Shown: piece by piece, positions 1-10,480 of the stretch
How positions within the stretch are numbered: the first letter of the stretch is position 1
How the letters are laid out: every line of letters starts with the position of its first letter
DNA from: Symbiodinium natans
Lineage: Eukaryota; Sar; Dinophyceae; Suessiales; Symbiodiniaceae
Direction: 5' to 3'
DNA: 64,000 nucleotides
Assembly: GCA_905221605.1 (NCBI GenBank)
Contig: CAJNDS010000080.1
Span: 708,955 to 772,954 of the forward strand
Program-made: the position numbers and the translations under genes
The notes under the pieces: model-generated
What the model saw: the letters and a program-made list of their open reading frames with translations, nothing else
The model's database searches: none
Told to the model about the DNA's origin: nothing

Positions 1-567
1 TTTAGGCGTTTAGGGTTTAGGGTTCAGGGTTCAGGGTTCAGGGTTCAGGGTTTAGGGTTTAGGGTTTAGGGTTTGGGGTTTGAGAGTGAAGTTTTGGGGG
101 CGGTCCAGGATGGTCTAGGACAACCTGCAACAGAAACACCCTAAACCCTAAACCCTAAACCGCCTAAACCCTAAGCCCTAAACCGTAAACCCTAAACCCT
201 AAACACAAAACGCAACGGTGGGCCTCGCCCAGCTGTGCGACGGAGCCCTGAGCACAAGCGTCCGGGTAAGGGAAAGTGGGTTAGGGTTTAGGGTTTAGGG
301 TTTAGGGTTTAGGGTTTAGGGTTTAGGGTTTAGGGTTTAGGGTTTAGGGTTTAGGGTTTAGGGTTTAGGGTTTAGGGTTTAGGGTTTAGGGTTTAGGGTT
401 TAGGGTTTAGGGTTTAGGGTTTAGTTATGGTTTAGGGTTTAGGGTTTAGGGTTTAGGGTTTAGGGTTTAGGGTTTAGGGTTTAGGGTTTAGGGTTTAGGG
501 TTTAGGGTTTAGGGTTTAGGGTTTAGGGTTTAAGGTTTAGGGTTTAGGGTTTAGGGTTTAGGGTTCA
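1..567. repeat. Telomere-like blocks in both orientations
   Basis: Positions 1-95 are TTTAGGG with TTCAGGG variants, 135-205 are CCCTAAA, and 275-567 are about 40 nearly perfect TTTAGGG units. The orientation flips within 130 bp, so this is interstitial repeat and not a chromosome end. The short unique island at 205-279 has CCCTAAA on its left and TTTAGGG on its right, the same polarity seen around the RCC1-like exons further on. Confidence 0.9.
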
Positions 568-570
568 GGG

Positions 571-680
571 TTTGGATGTTGGCCCTTATACTAGCAGTCC
601 TTAAAAAGGGATTAGAATAGGGGGGGGTTACTATAATCCTTAATTATTAAGGACTGTTCGTAGAAGGGGAACATCTCAAA
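571..680. mobile_element. MITE-like element, family M1, copy 1
   Basis: A 110-bp element with terminal inverted repeats of about 33 bp. The left end reads TTTGGATGTTGGCCCTTATA and the right end, reverse-complemented, reads TTTGAGATGTTCCCCTTCTA; both continue into AGCAGTCCTTAA or AACAGTCCTTAA. There is no coding capacity. Related copies lie at 13171-13272 and 28434-28533. It follows a TTTAGGG block directly. Confidence 0.8.
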
Positions 681-799
681 TCCACCTCTTGGGCGTAATG
701 CACCTTGCCACAGGTTGCAGTCGCCACGAAGAAGCTCTCAAAACCTGCCCCTGCGTTCAATAGAAACCTTTGACTGACAGCCAAGCCATCAAGAACTTT

Positions 800-890
800 T
801 GTGTGTTCACGCTCACTATATGTGTCTATACACATATCTATGTATATATGTGTATGTATGTATATCTATACTTAAACACATGAATATGGT
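800..890. repeat. AT-rich TATG/TGTA simple repeat
   Basis: Alternating purine-pyrimidine tract of TATG, TGTA and CATA words. Similar tracts occur near 5.4, 14.9, 48.8, 54.9 and 58.4 kb. The frames crossing it are low complexity and are not called as genes. Confidence 0.7.
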
Positions 891-974
891 ATGTATGTTA
901 CACATATCTTGCCGCCGGTCGACAAGCCTCGGGGCCAGAGTTTGTCCTGGCCCATGCGCCAGCTTCTATGTGAA

Positions 975-1474
975 AGGGTTTAGGGTTTAGGGTTTAGGGT
1001 TTAGGGTTTAGGGTTTAGGGTTTAGGGTGCCCGCCCCCCCCAGAATGAAAATGCATGCAAGGCCAGCCTGCTTGTGGACAGCAGCTCCCACGTATCGCCG
1101 CGTCGGGTCCACCTGCAAGCAAGGAGCCCGCCAACCCCAGAAGCACCCCAGAACAATCTCAGTTGTAGGGCCAAATAAGGCCACGAAAAAGAGCCTGTAA
1201 GGGTTTAGGGATTAGGGTTTAGGCTTAGGATAACAGAGGGATCCTCCACACATTGATCCTAAACTCTACAGACCGTAAGAATCACTGCAAAAAAGCAATC
1301 ACAACCCACCTAACACCCCAACACCCTATAAACCCTAAGCCCTAAACCTCAACCCCCTAAGCCCCAAACCCTAGCCCTGTAAACCCTGCAACCCCTAAGC
1401 CCTATATAAACACCATGTTGCGGAACTTCTTTCTGGGGTGATCTCAGTTTTGGCTTCCTTGTGGGGGGGAGTAT
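975..1474. other. Short heptamer blocks and unmatched sequence
   Basis: TTTAGGG units at 975-1028, then unique sequence from 1029 to 1200, then degenerate TTTAGGG and CCCTAAA words to 1400. I recognise no gene. Confidence 0.5.
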
Positions 1475-1636
1475 CCCTAAACCCTAAACCCTAAACCCTA
1501 AACCCTAAACCACCCTAAACCCTAAACCCTAAACCACCCTAAACCCTAAACCCCAAACCCTAAACCCTAAACCCCAAACCCCAAACCCTAAACCCTAAAC
1601 CCTAAACCCTAAACCCTAAACCCCAAACCCTAAACC
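1475..1636. repeat. CCCTAAA block
   Basis: About 22 CCCTAAA heptamers with CCCCAAA variants. The island at 1637-1740 that follows is open on the minus strand (LLEPVQIELQVPACEAER). A loosely similar minus reading at 12616-12725 (LLHPMRVQITFVHEARW) suggests the two islands may be related. Confidence 0.85.
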
Positions 1637-1760
1637 TAAAAGAACCGCCGCTCTCGGCCCCCTCTCCGCCTCGCAGGCGGGGACCTGCAGCTCGATCTGC
1701 ACCGGCTCCAGCAGGGGCAGCTCTTGGTCCTGAAAAAGCGGGGGAAAGATTTGCTCATCC

Positions 1761-2194
1761 TTTTTTTATACCCTAAACCCTAAACCCTAAACCCCATCAT
1801 TGCTGTTGTTATGACAGATATTTGCTCATCTTTCTAATACAATAAGAAACTAGTGTTCGTTTTTGAGACACTTCTATATTTATCTAGGGGGAACATGAAA
1901 CTTATTTGCTTATTATTCATATTGCTCTTGTATTTCTAGTTGTATATATAATATAGATGTCCTTATTTATTGACTTTATTTATTTATTGTACATATTATG
2001 TTTACGCATTTGAATATGTACTTGGCTTATTCATATTTATTTCTTGCCACTACTGCTCTGATGGTTGCTGTCTGTGTGTTTTCCTTTTGGCTGAAGTGTG
2101 TGCTTGCACGCAGCTCCAGGCATTCGGCTTCTGCTCCCTTGTGCGAGGCTTCTCTCGGTCTTCTTGTGTGTTGCGCGAGCGCGCGCGCGCGTGC

Positions 2195-2240
<46 letters not shown>
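1761..2240. other. AT-rich unique DNA ending in a (GC)n(GT)n microsatellite
   Basis: 1790-2050 is AT-rich with no recognisable gene. 2176-2192 is alternating GC and 2193-2238 is (GT)n, a potential Z-DNA former. The overlapping Cys/Val-rich frames are translations of this microsatellite. Confidence 0.7.
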
Positions 2241-2241
<1 letters not shown>

Positions 2242-2584
2242 TATTTGCGGTTTAGGGTTGTCTAGGGTTGTTTAGGGCTTGGGGTTCGAAATGTCCTCCT
2301 CAGAGGGTTGAGAAGGTTTCGGATGGAAAGTGTTCGAGGTTTGGGATGTAGGGTGAGAAACGGTTCAACCCATGCGAACAGCCTTCGGGTTTAGCGTGTG
2401 GGGTCTAGGGTTTAGGGTTTAGGAAGTAGTTCTTCGCAGTCAGGTCATCAGGTGATGGGATCGCGTCAGATTAAACGATTCTACACCCATGATCGGATCA
2501 ATTGAACTCGGGGAGCTCGCCGAAAACATGGCTTCGTCAGGGCTTTGCACTGGCGGCGTTGGTCAGAGTCACGATTCGTAATCC

Positions 2585-2655
2585 TTCCGACCCCCCTAAA
2601 CCCTAAACCCTAAACCCTAAACCCTAAACCCTAAACCCTAAACCCTAAACCCTAT
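2585..2655. repeat. CCCTAAA block left of an open island
   Basis: About ten perfect CCCTAAA units. Together with TTTAGGG at 2766-2826 it brackets the island at 2656-2760. Confidence 0.85.
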
Positions 2656-2659
2656 ACTG

Positions 2660-2752
2660 CTGGCTGAATCATGGGCCTCCGCTTTCGAAGCCGGCATAAC
2701 GTCGACATAGATGGTCCGAACCTTGCGGCTCTCAGTCTCTGAAGGGCATAGG
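2660..2752 (-). other. Exon-like island, minus strand
   Basis: The minus strand is open through ESRKVRTIYVDVMPASKAEA and onward, entered from a CAG that could be a 3' splice site. Family unknown. The island has the typical flanks (CCCTAAA left, TTTAGGG right). A frame this short can be open by chance, so confidence is limited. Confidence 0.4.
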
Positions 2753-2828
2753 GTAAAGTTTATATAGGGTTTAGGGTTTAGGGTTTAGGGTTTAGGGTTT
2801 AGGGTTTAGGGTTTAGGGTTTAGGGTTT

Positions 2829-2941
2829 TTCAAGCCCACCCCTTGTGTGCTGGTGCCTGGCCCCAAAGCTCTCTTTCTCGGGCCCCCTGCACGAGCATCC
2901 AGCTTCAATCGGAGGCTGGCTGCCTCAAAGTCATATCGCCA
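2829..2941 (-). other. Exon-like island, minus strand
   Basis: The minus frame is open for about 37 codons, beginning WRYDFEAASLRLKLDARAGG and continuing Arg/Lys-rich. TTTAGGG blocks lie on both sides. It could be an adjacent exon of the same unknown gene as the island at 2660-2752. Confidence 0.4.
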
Positions 2942-3117
2942 GGTTTAGGGTTTAGGGTTTAGGGTTTAGGATTTAGGGTTTAGGGTTTAGGGTTTACGGT
3001 TTAGGGTTCAGGGATTTGGGTTTAGGGTTTAGGGTTTAGGGTTTAGGGTTTAGGGTTTAGGGTTTAGGGTTTAGGGTTTAGGGTTTAGGGTTTAGGGTTT
3101 AGGGTTTAGGGTTTAGG
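2942..3117. repeat. TTTAGGG block
   Basis: About 25 TTTAGGG units with scattered single-base variants. Confidence 0.9.
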
Positions 3118-3416
3118 GATTCCAGAGCGTTGCGCTACTCTGCAGCTTCGACACTTAGATGCTCGCCTGTGTGCCCTGGCAACTTGCCAGCCTGAGAAAA
3201 AACCGTGATCATTTAGGGCCCCAAAAAAGCACAGAAGCTAAAGTCACCCTAAACCCCAAACCCTAAACCCTAAACCCCCTTTATAATGAAGCCCAATAAG
3301 CACAATAAGGTAGGGGTATCCCTATAAAATGCTGATGCCTATTTTCCTTTTTGAGTCCCTAAATCATGCCAACCCGCAGTCCAAGGGCACACGTCTCCGT
3401 TCGACAGTATGCATGT
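3118..3416. other. Unique spacer, no gene recognised
   Basis: Mixed sequence with a short CCCTAAA run at 3247-3279. Nothing codes recognisably. Confidence 0.4.
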
Positions 3417-3527
3417 CAGGTGGTTGTCAACATTATGGTCCCTTTTGGGGTCCCTATTGATAATGCGGCACATATTCGGGTACCCCAAAAGGGATCATCC
3501 CAAAGGGATCATGATTTTGACAACCTG
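3417..3527. mobile_element. MITE-like element, family M3
   Basis: Imperfect terminal inverted repeats: left CAGGTGGTTGTCAACATTAT, right reverse-complemented CAGGTTGTCAAAATCATGAT, with matching inner CCCTTTTGGGG words. About 111 bp, non-coding. No second full copy was found here, so family membership is inferred from structure only. Confidence 0.6.
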
Positions 3528-3609
3528 TGAAAGTGCCGTGAGGCTCATCGCCCAACCTAACTCTTGAAACTACCAGAACGCCCGAGAAGCAACGCTCAAA
3601 CCCTGAGCC

Positions 3610-3740
3610 CGAAACCCTAAACCCTAAACCCCTAAACCCCTAAACCCCTAAACCCCTAAACCCCTAAACCCCTAAACCCCTAAACCTTTAAACCCCTAAA
3701 CCCCTAAACCCCTAAACCCGAAACCCCTAAACCCCCAAAC
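3610..3740. repeat. CCCCTAAA octamer array
   Basis: About 14 units of the 8-bp variant CCCCTAAA. The same octamer forms larger arrays at 8702-8895 and, in the other orientation, at 12230-12350 and 12736-12830. Confidence 0.85.
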
Positions 3741-3894
3741 GCCCTTGTCCAGGTCCCATGGTAGGAGCATGCCAGGGCCGCCACTGGGCTCTCTTCCACG
3801 TCGGCCGCGGCCGCGGTGGCTGCAGCCTGGACTTGAGCCCATGGTACCCTAAACCCGAGGCCCTAAACCCTAAACCCTAAACCCTAAACCCTAA

Positions 3895-4133
3895 ACGTAA
3901 ACCCTATACCCTATACCCTATACCCTGTAGTCCCTAAACCCTTCTAGGGCCCGCGGTTTCCTCAGCGCTGAAACTTCAGAGCCAAAACAACACCCACCAA
4001 AACCAATGAAACCCCCGACAAACCCTCGAAGAACTAAACTTTTGAAGCACGAGGATGCCACCCCAAGCCCTAAAACCCCTAGCCCTAAACCCTAAACCCT
4101 AAACCCTAAACCCTCAACCCTCAACCCGCAACC

Positions 4134-4165
<32 letters not shown>

Positions 4166-4397
4166 ACCCTAAACCCTAAACCCTAAACGTAAACCCTATA
4201 CCCTATAGTCCCTGAACCCTTCTAGGGCCCGCGGTTTCCTCAGCGCTGAAACTTCAGAGCCAAAACAACACCCACCAAAACTAATGAAACCCCCAACAAA
4301 CCCTCGAAGAACTAAACTTTTGAAGCACGAGGATGCCACCCCAAGCCCTAAAACCCCTAGCCCTAAACCCTAAACCCTAAACCCTAAACCCTAAACC

Positions 4398-4443
<46 letters not shown>

Positions 4444-4675
4444 ACCCTAAACCCTAAACCCTAAACCCTAAACGTAAACCCTATACCCTATAGTCCCTAA
4501 ACCCTTCTAGGGCCCGCGGTTTCCTCAGCGCTGAAACTTCAGAGCCAAAACAACACCCACCAAAACCAATGAAACCCCCAACAAACCCTCGAAGAACTAA
4601 ACTTTTGAAGCACGAGGATGCCACCCCAAGCCCTAAAACCCCTAGCCCTAAACCCTAAACCCTAAACCCTAAACC

Positions 4676-4714
<39 letters not shown>

Positions 4715-4965
4715 GCCCTCAACCCTAAACCCTAAACCCTAAACGTAAACCCTATACCCTATAGTCCCTAAACCCTTCTAGGCCCGCGGTTTCCTCAGCG
4801 CTGAAACTTCAGAGCCAAAACAACACCCACCAAAACTAATGAAACCCCCAACAAACCCTCGAAGAACTAAACTTTTGAAGCACGAGGATGCCACCCCAAG
4901 CCCAAAAACCCCTAGCCCTAAACCCCAAACCCTAAACCCTAAGCCCTAAACCCTAAACCCGATGC
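3895..4965. repeat. Higher-order satellite, about 278 bp x 4
   Basis: Four tandem copies of a compound unit. A conserved core of about 165 bp runs from TCTAGGGCCCGCGG to GATGCCACCCCAAGC. A variable CCCTAAA/CCCTCAA linker follows, then AAACGTAAACCCTATACC. The cores start at 3943, 4221, 4506 and 4777, giving periods of 278, 285 and 271 bp. Length differences come from the number of linker heptamers. The cores are nearly identical, which points to recent amplification or homogenisation. No frame is convincing. Confidence 0.9.
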
Positions 4966-5064
4966 CCGGTAAACCCTAAAGCCCTCCAGAACCGAGCTCC
5001 CCGGCCGCCGAAGCCGCCGCCTTGGCGCTGGCAGCGAGGCTCCTGGTTTGTGGGTTTCAGTTGG

Positions 5065-5220
5065 GGTTTAGGGTTCAGGGTTCAGGGTTTTAGGGTTTAG
5101 GGTTTAGGGTTCAGGGTTCAGGGTTCAGGGTTCAGGGTTCAGGGTTCAGGGTTTAGGGTTTAGGGTTTAGGGTTTAGGGTTTCGGGTTTAGGGTTTAGGG
5201 TTCAGGGTTTAGGGTTTGTG
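5065..5220. repeat. TTTAGGG/TTCAGGG mixed block
   Basis: Heptamer block containing runs of the TTCAGGG variant. The island at 4985-5060 to its left has CCCTAAA on the other side. Confidence 0.85.
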
Positions 5221-5285
5221 GCATCTAGAGGCAGCTGCACCTTCAGGTTCGAAAAAGCCGTAGAAGAACTCCGTGCAACACTGAA

Positions 5286-5365
5286 AGCAAGTTGACTTGC
5301 AGGACTAGATATACAATGGTAAGTTAGCAAGTTGAGTTGCAGGATTAGATCTACAATGGCAAGTG
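5286..5365. repeat. Tandem duplication of 40 bp
   Basis: Two copies of a unit starting AGCAAGTTGACTTGCAGGAC, at 5286 and 5326, differing at a few bases. Confidence 0.8.
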
Positions 5366-5394
5366 GTCACACGCATATAAGGATAAGCGAAGTT

Positions 5395-5500
5395 GCAAGT
5401 ATCAATATATGTATATACATATACATATACAAATACAAATACATTTACATATACATACACATACCTATATACATATGCAATTACATGTGTATGTATAAAT
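5395..5500. repeat. AT-rich ATACAT simple repeat
   Basis: TATATGTATA/ACATATAC words. The Tyr/Thr-rich and Ile/Tyr-rich frames across it are repeat translations and are not annotated as genes. Confidence 0.7.
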
Positions 5501-6205
5501 ACACACGGGTCAAAAACGGCTAAACAGGCAAGGAGACCCAAGAGCAACCTAGGCGTAGAAAGGACACCCTTTTTGGTTCGAAAGTTGCTTTTCAGGGAAC
5601 CTGAACCCGGCAAAAAGGGAATCAGGGCCTGGGTCCTCGAACCGAAGCCCTATCCGACACCAAGCCCTGGACGCCTCCGCCTTACAAAACCTGAATCCGG
5701 CTTAAGTATTCCTGAAGTATCCCTACAAAATATCCCTATAAATATTCCTAAATATCCCTACAAAATATCCCTACAATATATCCTTATAAATATGGGAGGA
5801 TCGCAACAAACGCGGCGGCCGTGCGCGGCCGAGGCGACCGTCGAGGCCAGCGCGGCCGCTGCGGCGGCGGCGGCCTGGCAGATTCTTCGGGAGGTTCGGG
5901 GTTGGGGTTTCGGGTTGATAACCCAATGAGAAGTCTACTTATATAATGAGAAGTCTACTTATAACCTGCTTAGAGGACTTGGGAGACTTAGGGGGGCGCA
6001 CAGAAACAGAAACCTCTGCCCAAGGCGGTTTGGTGCCCCAACCCCTTCATCCCGCCACGTTGTCCGGCCCGAAACAGGGATCCGAGGTGTTCAACCCTGA
6101 GCCATACGCATTGCAGGGTTCCGAGCTTAAACCCTGCTAAACCCCAGAACCTACCAAGCCTCCAGCCCTAAACCCTACTCAGCCCTGCAAAGCTTTAAAC
6201 CCCCG
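5500..6205. other. Unique region with degenerate ATATCCCTACAAA repeats
   Basis: 5710-5795 contains about five degenerate copies of ATATCCCTACAAA. 5810-5880 is rich in GCG and GCC. 5925-5942 and 5945-5962 are an exact duplication of AATGAGAAGTCTACTTAT. A 178-codon plus frame covers 5393-5929 but is low complexity at both ends, and I do not recognise it. Confidence 0.5.
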
Positions 6206-6249
6206 AGGCCGTAAACCCTAAACCCTAAACCCTAAACCCTAAACCCTCC

Positions 6250-6340
6250 GTAGTGCCTGCTCCACAGTCGTGGATGGCTGGCAGCCCATCGCCGCCTCAT
6301 AGGTGCGGCACTCACAGAGGGCTGAAAAGCGGGGCTCATG
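6250..6340 (-). other. Exon-like island, minus strand
   Basis: CCCTAAA lies on the left (6205-6245) and TTTAGGG on the right (6346+). The minus frame reads RFSALCECRTYEAAMGCQPS and on through TTVEQALR, entered from a TTTTCAG that would serve as a 3' splice site. Family unknown. Confidence 0.4.
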
Positions 6341-6470
6341 GGTAGGGTTTAGGGTTTAGGGTTTAGATTTAGGGTTTAGGGTTTAGGGTTTAGGGTTTTA
6401 GGGTTTTAGGGTTTTAGGGTCTTAGGGGTCTAAGGGTTTTAGGGTTTTGTGGCTTAGGGTCACTCGGTCA

Positions 6471-6530
6471 CTCACGGTGCCACCTCTGCCAGGAGCCCCG
6501 AAGCGGCTGCTGCGCTGAGGCAAAAGTCCT
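6471..6530 (-). other. Exon-like island with GTGAGT donor, minus strand
   Basis: The minus frame reads DFCLSAAAASGLLAEVA and runs straight into GTGAGTGACC, a good 5' splice site. Family unknown. Confidence 0.35.
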
Positions 6531-6547
6531 CGATTCCCGAGACCTTG

Positions 6548-6848
6548 AACCCTAAACCCTATAAACCCAACAAACCCTATAAACCCTAAAACCTACACCG
6601 TATAAACCCTATAAACCCTATAAACCCTATCAACCCTATAAACCCTATAAACCCTATAAACACTATAAACCCTATAAACCCTGTAAACCCTATAAACCCT
6701 ATAAACCCTATAAACCCTATAAACCCTATAAACCTATAAACCCTATCAACCCTATAGACCCTATAAACCCTATAAACCCTATCAACCCTATAAACCCTAT
6801 AAACCCTATAAACCCTATAAACCCTATAAACCCTATAAACCCTAAACC
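6548..6848. repeat. CCCTATAAA nonamer array
   Basis: About 32 units of the 9-bp word CCCTATAAA, with a few CCCTATCAA and CCCTGTAAA. The reverse complement, TTTATAGGG, forms a second array at 22447-22531. Confidence 0.9.
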
Positions 6849-7163
6849 CTGGGTTTAGGATTTGGGCTTTACGGTCAAGGGCTTTTGGGGTGTAGGAGCA
6901 GAGTTTAGGCTCGTAGGGTTTAGGGTTTAGGGTCTAGGATTTAGGGTTTAGGATTTAGGGTTTAGGGTAAAACCCACCCAAACCCCAAACCATCAACCCC
7001 CAAAACCCTGTGAAATCACACGTCGTTACTCGAAAGATAGCGCCAGTCGACACTCCGAATTCAAGGGACTAAAGGAGGGACCCTTGGACCCTCAGGGGTT
7101 CTTTGGGGGGGCTGCTTCGGTTTTTTCGGGGCTATTGATAAGGTACTTTCTAGGGGTTCTATA

Positions 7164-7269
7164 CAGTAAACTCCAACAAGTTGGCACCATCCCCATACCC
7201 CAAAAGGAAAGCCAAATGGCTCAGCTCCAATCATCCTTAAACCATGCTCCAACTTTCTGGAGTTCACTG
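7164..7269. mobile_element. MITE-like element, family M2, copy 1
   Basis: A 106-bp element with terminal inverted repeats CAGTAAACTCCAACAAGTTG (left) and CAGTGAACTCCAGAAAGTTG (right, reverse-complemented). Its right two thirds match 53633-53726 in inverted orientation, including CATCCCCATACCCCAAAAGG and ATCATCCTTAAACCATG. The plus and minus frames here are incidental. Confidence 0.8.
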
Positions 7270-7375
7270 CCCTAAACCCTAAACCCTAAACCCTAAACCC
7301 TAAACCCTAAACCCTAAACCCTAAACCCTAAACCCTAAACCCTAAACCCTAAACCCTAAACCCTAAACCCTAAAG
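7270..7375. repeat. CCCTAAA block
   Basis: About 15 perfect CCCTAAA units abutting the M2 element on one side. On the other side, 7376-7415 is a relic that matches 15577-15612 in inverted orientation. Confidence 0.9.
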
Positions 7376-7419
7376 GAATAAGATGAAGGGTCCCTTCTAG
7401 GGGTCCCTCCTTAGACCCC

Positions 7420-7984
7420 TTAAGGAGTGAAAGAGGTTGGGGACTTCAAAGCCCCACTGAAAGTTTAGGGTGTGGGGTTTAGGGCGTTTTGGGGTGTTTC
7501 GGGTGCTTAGGGTTTCTAGGGTATTTAGGGTTTGTAACTTAGGGTTCAGGGTTTTCGGCATTAGGGTCTATTCAGAGTGATCATGTAAGCTCTTGCATCA
7601 CCAAACCCAAGGCCCGAAACCTTGAAAACCCTAAACCCTAAAACCGCCCTAAACACTAAACACCCTAAACCCTGAACCTTTAAGACCCTGGACCTTAAAT
7701 CCTGAAAACCTAAAACGCTAAAGCCCTCCAAATTCGGTCCTCCACCATCAGCAAGATTTTGTTGCAAAAAGTCTTACTGAAACTAAAAACCCAAAACACC
7801 CCAAAATCTCTCGACCCGACACGACCCCGAAGCCCATAAAGCTCTTACCGCCCCTAAACCCGCCAAATTCGGTCCTTCACCATCAGGAACCCTAAACCCT
7901 AAACCCTAAACCCTAAACCCTGAGGCCCCACACCCTAAACCCTAAACTCTAAACCCTCAACCCTAAACCCTAAACCTTCGGTCC
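7420..7984. other. Degenerate heptamers, no gene recognised
   Basis: Scattered degenerate TTTAGGG and CCCTAAA words. The phrase AAATTCGGTCCT(C/T)CACCATCA recurs at 7729, 7864 and (partly) 7978, so this stretch contains short local duplications. Confidence 0.5.
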
Positions 7985-8062
7985 TCCACCATGAGGATGC
8001 AGCTGTCTTCCCCATCGTCCGGGCTGGCCGCCGCGCTCAAGCGCAGGACCGGCATGGAGACC
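7985..8062 (-). other. Exon-like island, minus strand
   Basis: CCCTAAA left, TTTAGGG right. The minus frame reads MPVLRLSAAASPDDGEDSCI and on through LMVEDRR. Family unknown. An alternative plus reading ends in TAA at 8062. Confidence 0.4.
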
Positions 8063-8119
8063 TAAGGTTTAGGGGCTCTTGGCTTGGGGTTTTAGGGTTT
8101 AGGGTTTAGGGTTTAGGGT

Positions 8120-8183
8120 TTAAAGGGTTCAAAGGGTTCAAAGGGTTCAAAGGGTTCAAAGGGTTCAAAGGGTTCAAAGGGTT
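8120..8183. repeat. GGGTTCAAA nonamer array
   Basis: Seven units of GGGTTCAAA following a TTTAGGG block. Confidence 0.9.
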
Positions 8184-8462
8184 TTTCCCCGCGTCCTGTG
8201 GATGCCCCCCCCACGGACAGGAGTCAGGGGCCTATATACCAAAAACACCAAAACCCCTAAACCCTAAACCCTATAAACCCAAAAAAACCCTAAGCCCTAA
8301 ACCCTAAACCCTAAACCCAAAGAACCCCTAAACCCTATACCCTAAACCCTATAAACCCAAAACCCCTCAAGGCCCCCCAGAGGCCCCGGCCTTTTTGCCG
8401 ACCGGGCTTGAAAGCCGGACAGGCTAGGGCAAATTAAGAGAATAACACGACGCCCCCCTGGT

Positions 8463-8568
8463 TGGGGGTTTAGGGTTTAGGGTTTAGGGTTTAGGGTTTA
8501 GGGTTTAGGGTTTAGGGTTTAGGGTTTAGGGTTTAGGGTTTAGGGTTTAGGGTTTAGGGTTTAGGGTT
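8463..8568. repeat. TTTAGGG block
   Basis: About 15 perfect units. It turns to CCCTAAA at 8572 with only a few bases between, forming a small inverted telomeric repeat. Confidence 0.9.
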
Positions 8569-8701
8569 GGAACCCTAAACCCTAAACCCAAAACCGAGAA
8601 TAGTTCGGGTGGGGGTGGGGCTACGAAGCCACGTGAGGAGAGCGCCCTTACATCTAAAGAAAAGGCGCCCTCCCCGAGCACGTACACTGACGCCCACCAT
8701 A

Positions 8702-8945
8702 AACCAAACCCCTAAACCCTAAACCCCAAACCCCTAAACCCCTAAACCCCTAAACCCCTAAACCCCTAAACCCCTAAACCCCTAAACCCCTAAACCCCTA
8801 AACCCCTAAACCTAAACCCCTAAACCCCTAAACCCCTAAACCCCTAAACCCCTAAACCCCTAAACCCCTAAACCCCTAAACCCCTAAACCCCTAAACCCT
8901 AAACCCGAAACCCGAAACCCTAAACCCTAAACCCTAAACCCTAAA
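8702..8945. repeat. CCCCTAAA octamer array
   Basis: About 23 units of CCCCTAAA, then CCCTAAA heptamers. The island at 8946-9026 follows, with TTTAGGG on its right from 9026. Confidence 0.9.
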
Positions 8946-9159
8946 CTGCCGAAGCACACGGAGCCGCCCCAGCCATGGCGAGGTGGCACGGCGGTGTGGC
9001 ACCGGGACTGGTGCCTGCGCTGGGGTTTAGGGTTTAGGGTTTAGGGTTTAGGGTTTAGGGTTTGGGGTTTAGGGTTTAGGGTTTAGGGTTTAGGGGTTAG
9101 GGGTTTGGGGTTTAGGGTTTAGGGTTTCGGGTTTCGGGTTTAGGGTGAGTTGAGGGTTT

Positions 9160-9745
9160 GCGGTTTAAGGCTTGGCCCTCCTCTAAGAAGGATTATAAAC
9201 GGCTTGTCACATGTGCCCTTCGGGCATCTTAGTTTGGGCTGGGGTTGAGGGGGTTTAGGACTAGAGCCTCCGGGGCTGCATAGGGGTTTTCTATGGTTTT
9301 CTGACCTTAAAGTAGGGCCAAGAGAGATGTTATAGAGCAGTCTGTAGCGGCGTCTGTGGGCAGTTGCTTAGAACGCGGACCTGGTGGCCACTCTGCAACC
9401 CCCAAAACTCCGCTTGGCTCCTCAACGGCTCACGTACCACTGCCCTACTCGGCCACGGCACTACTATACTCCCCTTAGAACCTAAAAGAATATGTTTAAT
9501 ATCCTCTTGGGTTTTATATAAACAAAAAAATTCCAAGAGGGATATAGAATGTGGCTACAGCACAGAGCTCAGCGCCATTCAGGACGCCTGGTAGGTTAAA
9601 AGCCCTGGGAACCTCCAAAGCCCGAAACTCCTTTGGAGAGTTCCGTTCTCTCGCCACTTTTGAGGCCCTGGCAGCAGCACCAGATGCTTCGCCAGCTTCC
9701 ATCGTCACGCGACAGCGAATGTACTCCTAAGAAGCTTCCAGGCTT
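9160..9745. other. Unique region with a small hairpin
   Basis: Non-repetitive. 9498-9545 can fold: ATATCCTCTTGG pairs with CCAAGAGGGATAT around an AT-rich loop of about 22 bases. Frames of 64-76 codons exist on both strands here, but none is recognised. Confidence 0.5.
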
Positions 9746-10310
9746 TGGAGTTAAGGTCAAGGGTTGAGGGGCAGCCCCAAACCCTAAACCCTAATCACGG
9801 GTTGCATGCCGGAAACATGCCAGGAGACAGCGGTGAGCTGCTCACATCTACTCACATCTACTCAGGCGACCATGGTCCGAAGCAACACGGAACCAGCCAG
9901 AACGCCGAGAAGCCCCAAAAGCACTAAACCCAAAAGGCCTAAACCCCCTAACCTCTACACCCTAAACCCCAAATTCCTCGGGCTCCTCACCCCAGCCCCA
10001 TCAACCAAGGCTTTCGAGTTCAGGTGGGGGTTTAGGGTTTTGGGGGGTTTAGGGGTGTAGGGATTGTGGTTTAGGGCTTTAGGGCTTAGCCCCCATTCCG
10101 CAGTCCAAAAAAGCAACAAATTCACCGAGGTCCCCTGCGGCTTGGTCTCTGATCTGCACCAAGCTCCTGCGACGCTCTTTTCCGGTGAAAGCGGAAAAAG
10201 CCTCGGATCCTTGATACGGCAACTCCCAACGCCCAACCTCAACTAAGCAATCTCTTTGAAAGGTTAGGGTTCGGGACTAAACCAATACCCTAAACCCTAA
10301 ACCCTAAACC
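9746..10310. other. Mixed unique and degenerate heptamer DNA
   Basis: Short unique pieces between CCCTAAA-like words. Overlapping frames on both strands (9806-10246) are rich in Pro, Asn and Lys from the heptamers. No gene recognised. Confidence 0.4.
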
Positions 10311-10480
10311 CAAAATGCAAGGGGGTTCAGGGATTGAAAGTACGTCAAGCCTGATGCCCACTTGCGCAGAGGGTCCTGAGATGACTTGGCAGCAACGTGA
10401 CCTGGGGCTTTGGCAGTTGCCCGGAGTGCTTGAAGGAGTGCTTGAGACTGAGGATTCTGATACCCTAACAACTAAGAACC

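Noticed and set aside
1-567. Chromosome-end telomere
   Set aside because: Heptamer orientation reverses within the first 200 bp and unique sequence follows; blocks of both orientations occur through all 64 kb.
1970-2275. Cys/Val-rich ORFs
   Set aside because: Driven by the (GT)n microsatellite; no conserved domain.
6548-6848. CRISPR-like array
   Set aside because: Unit is 9 bp with no spacers, and the DNA is eukaryotic.
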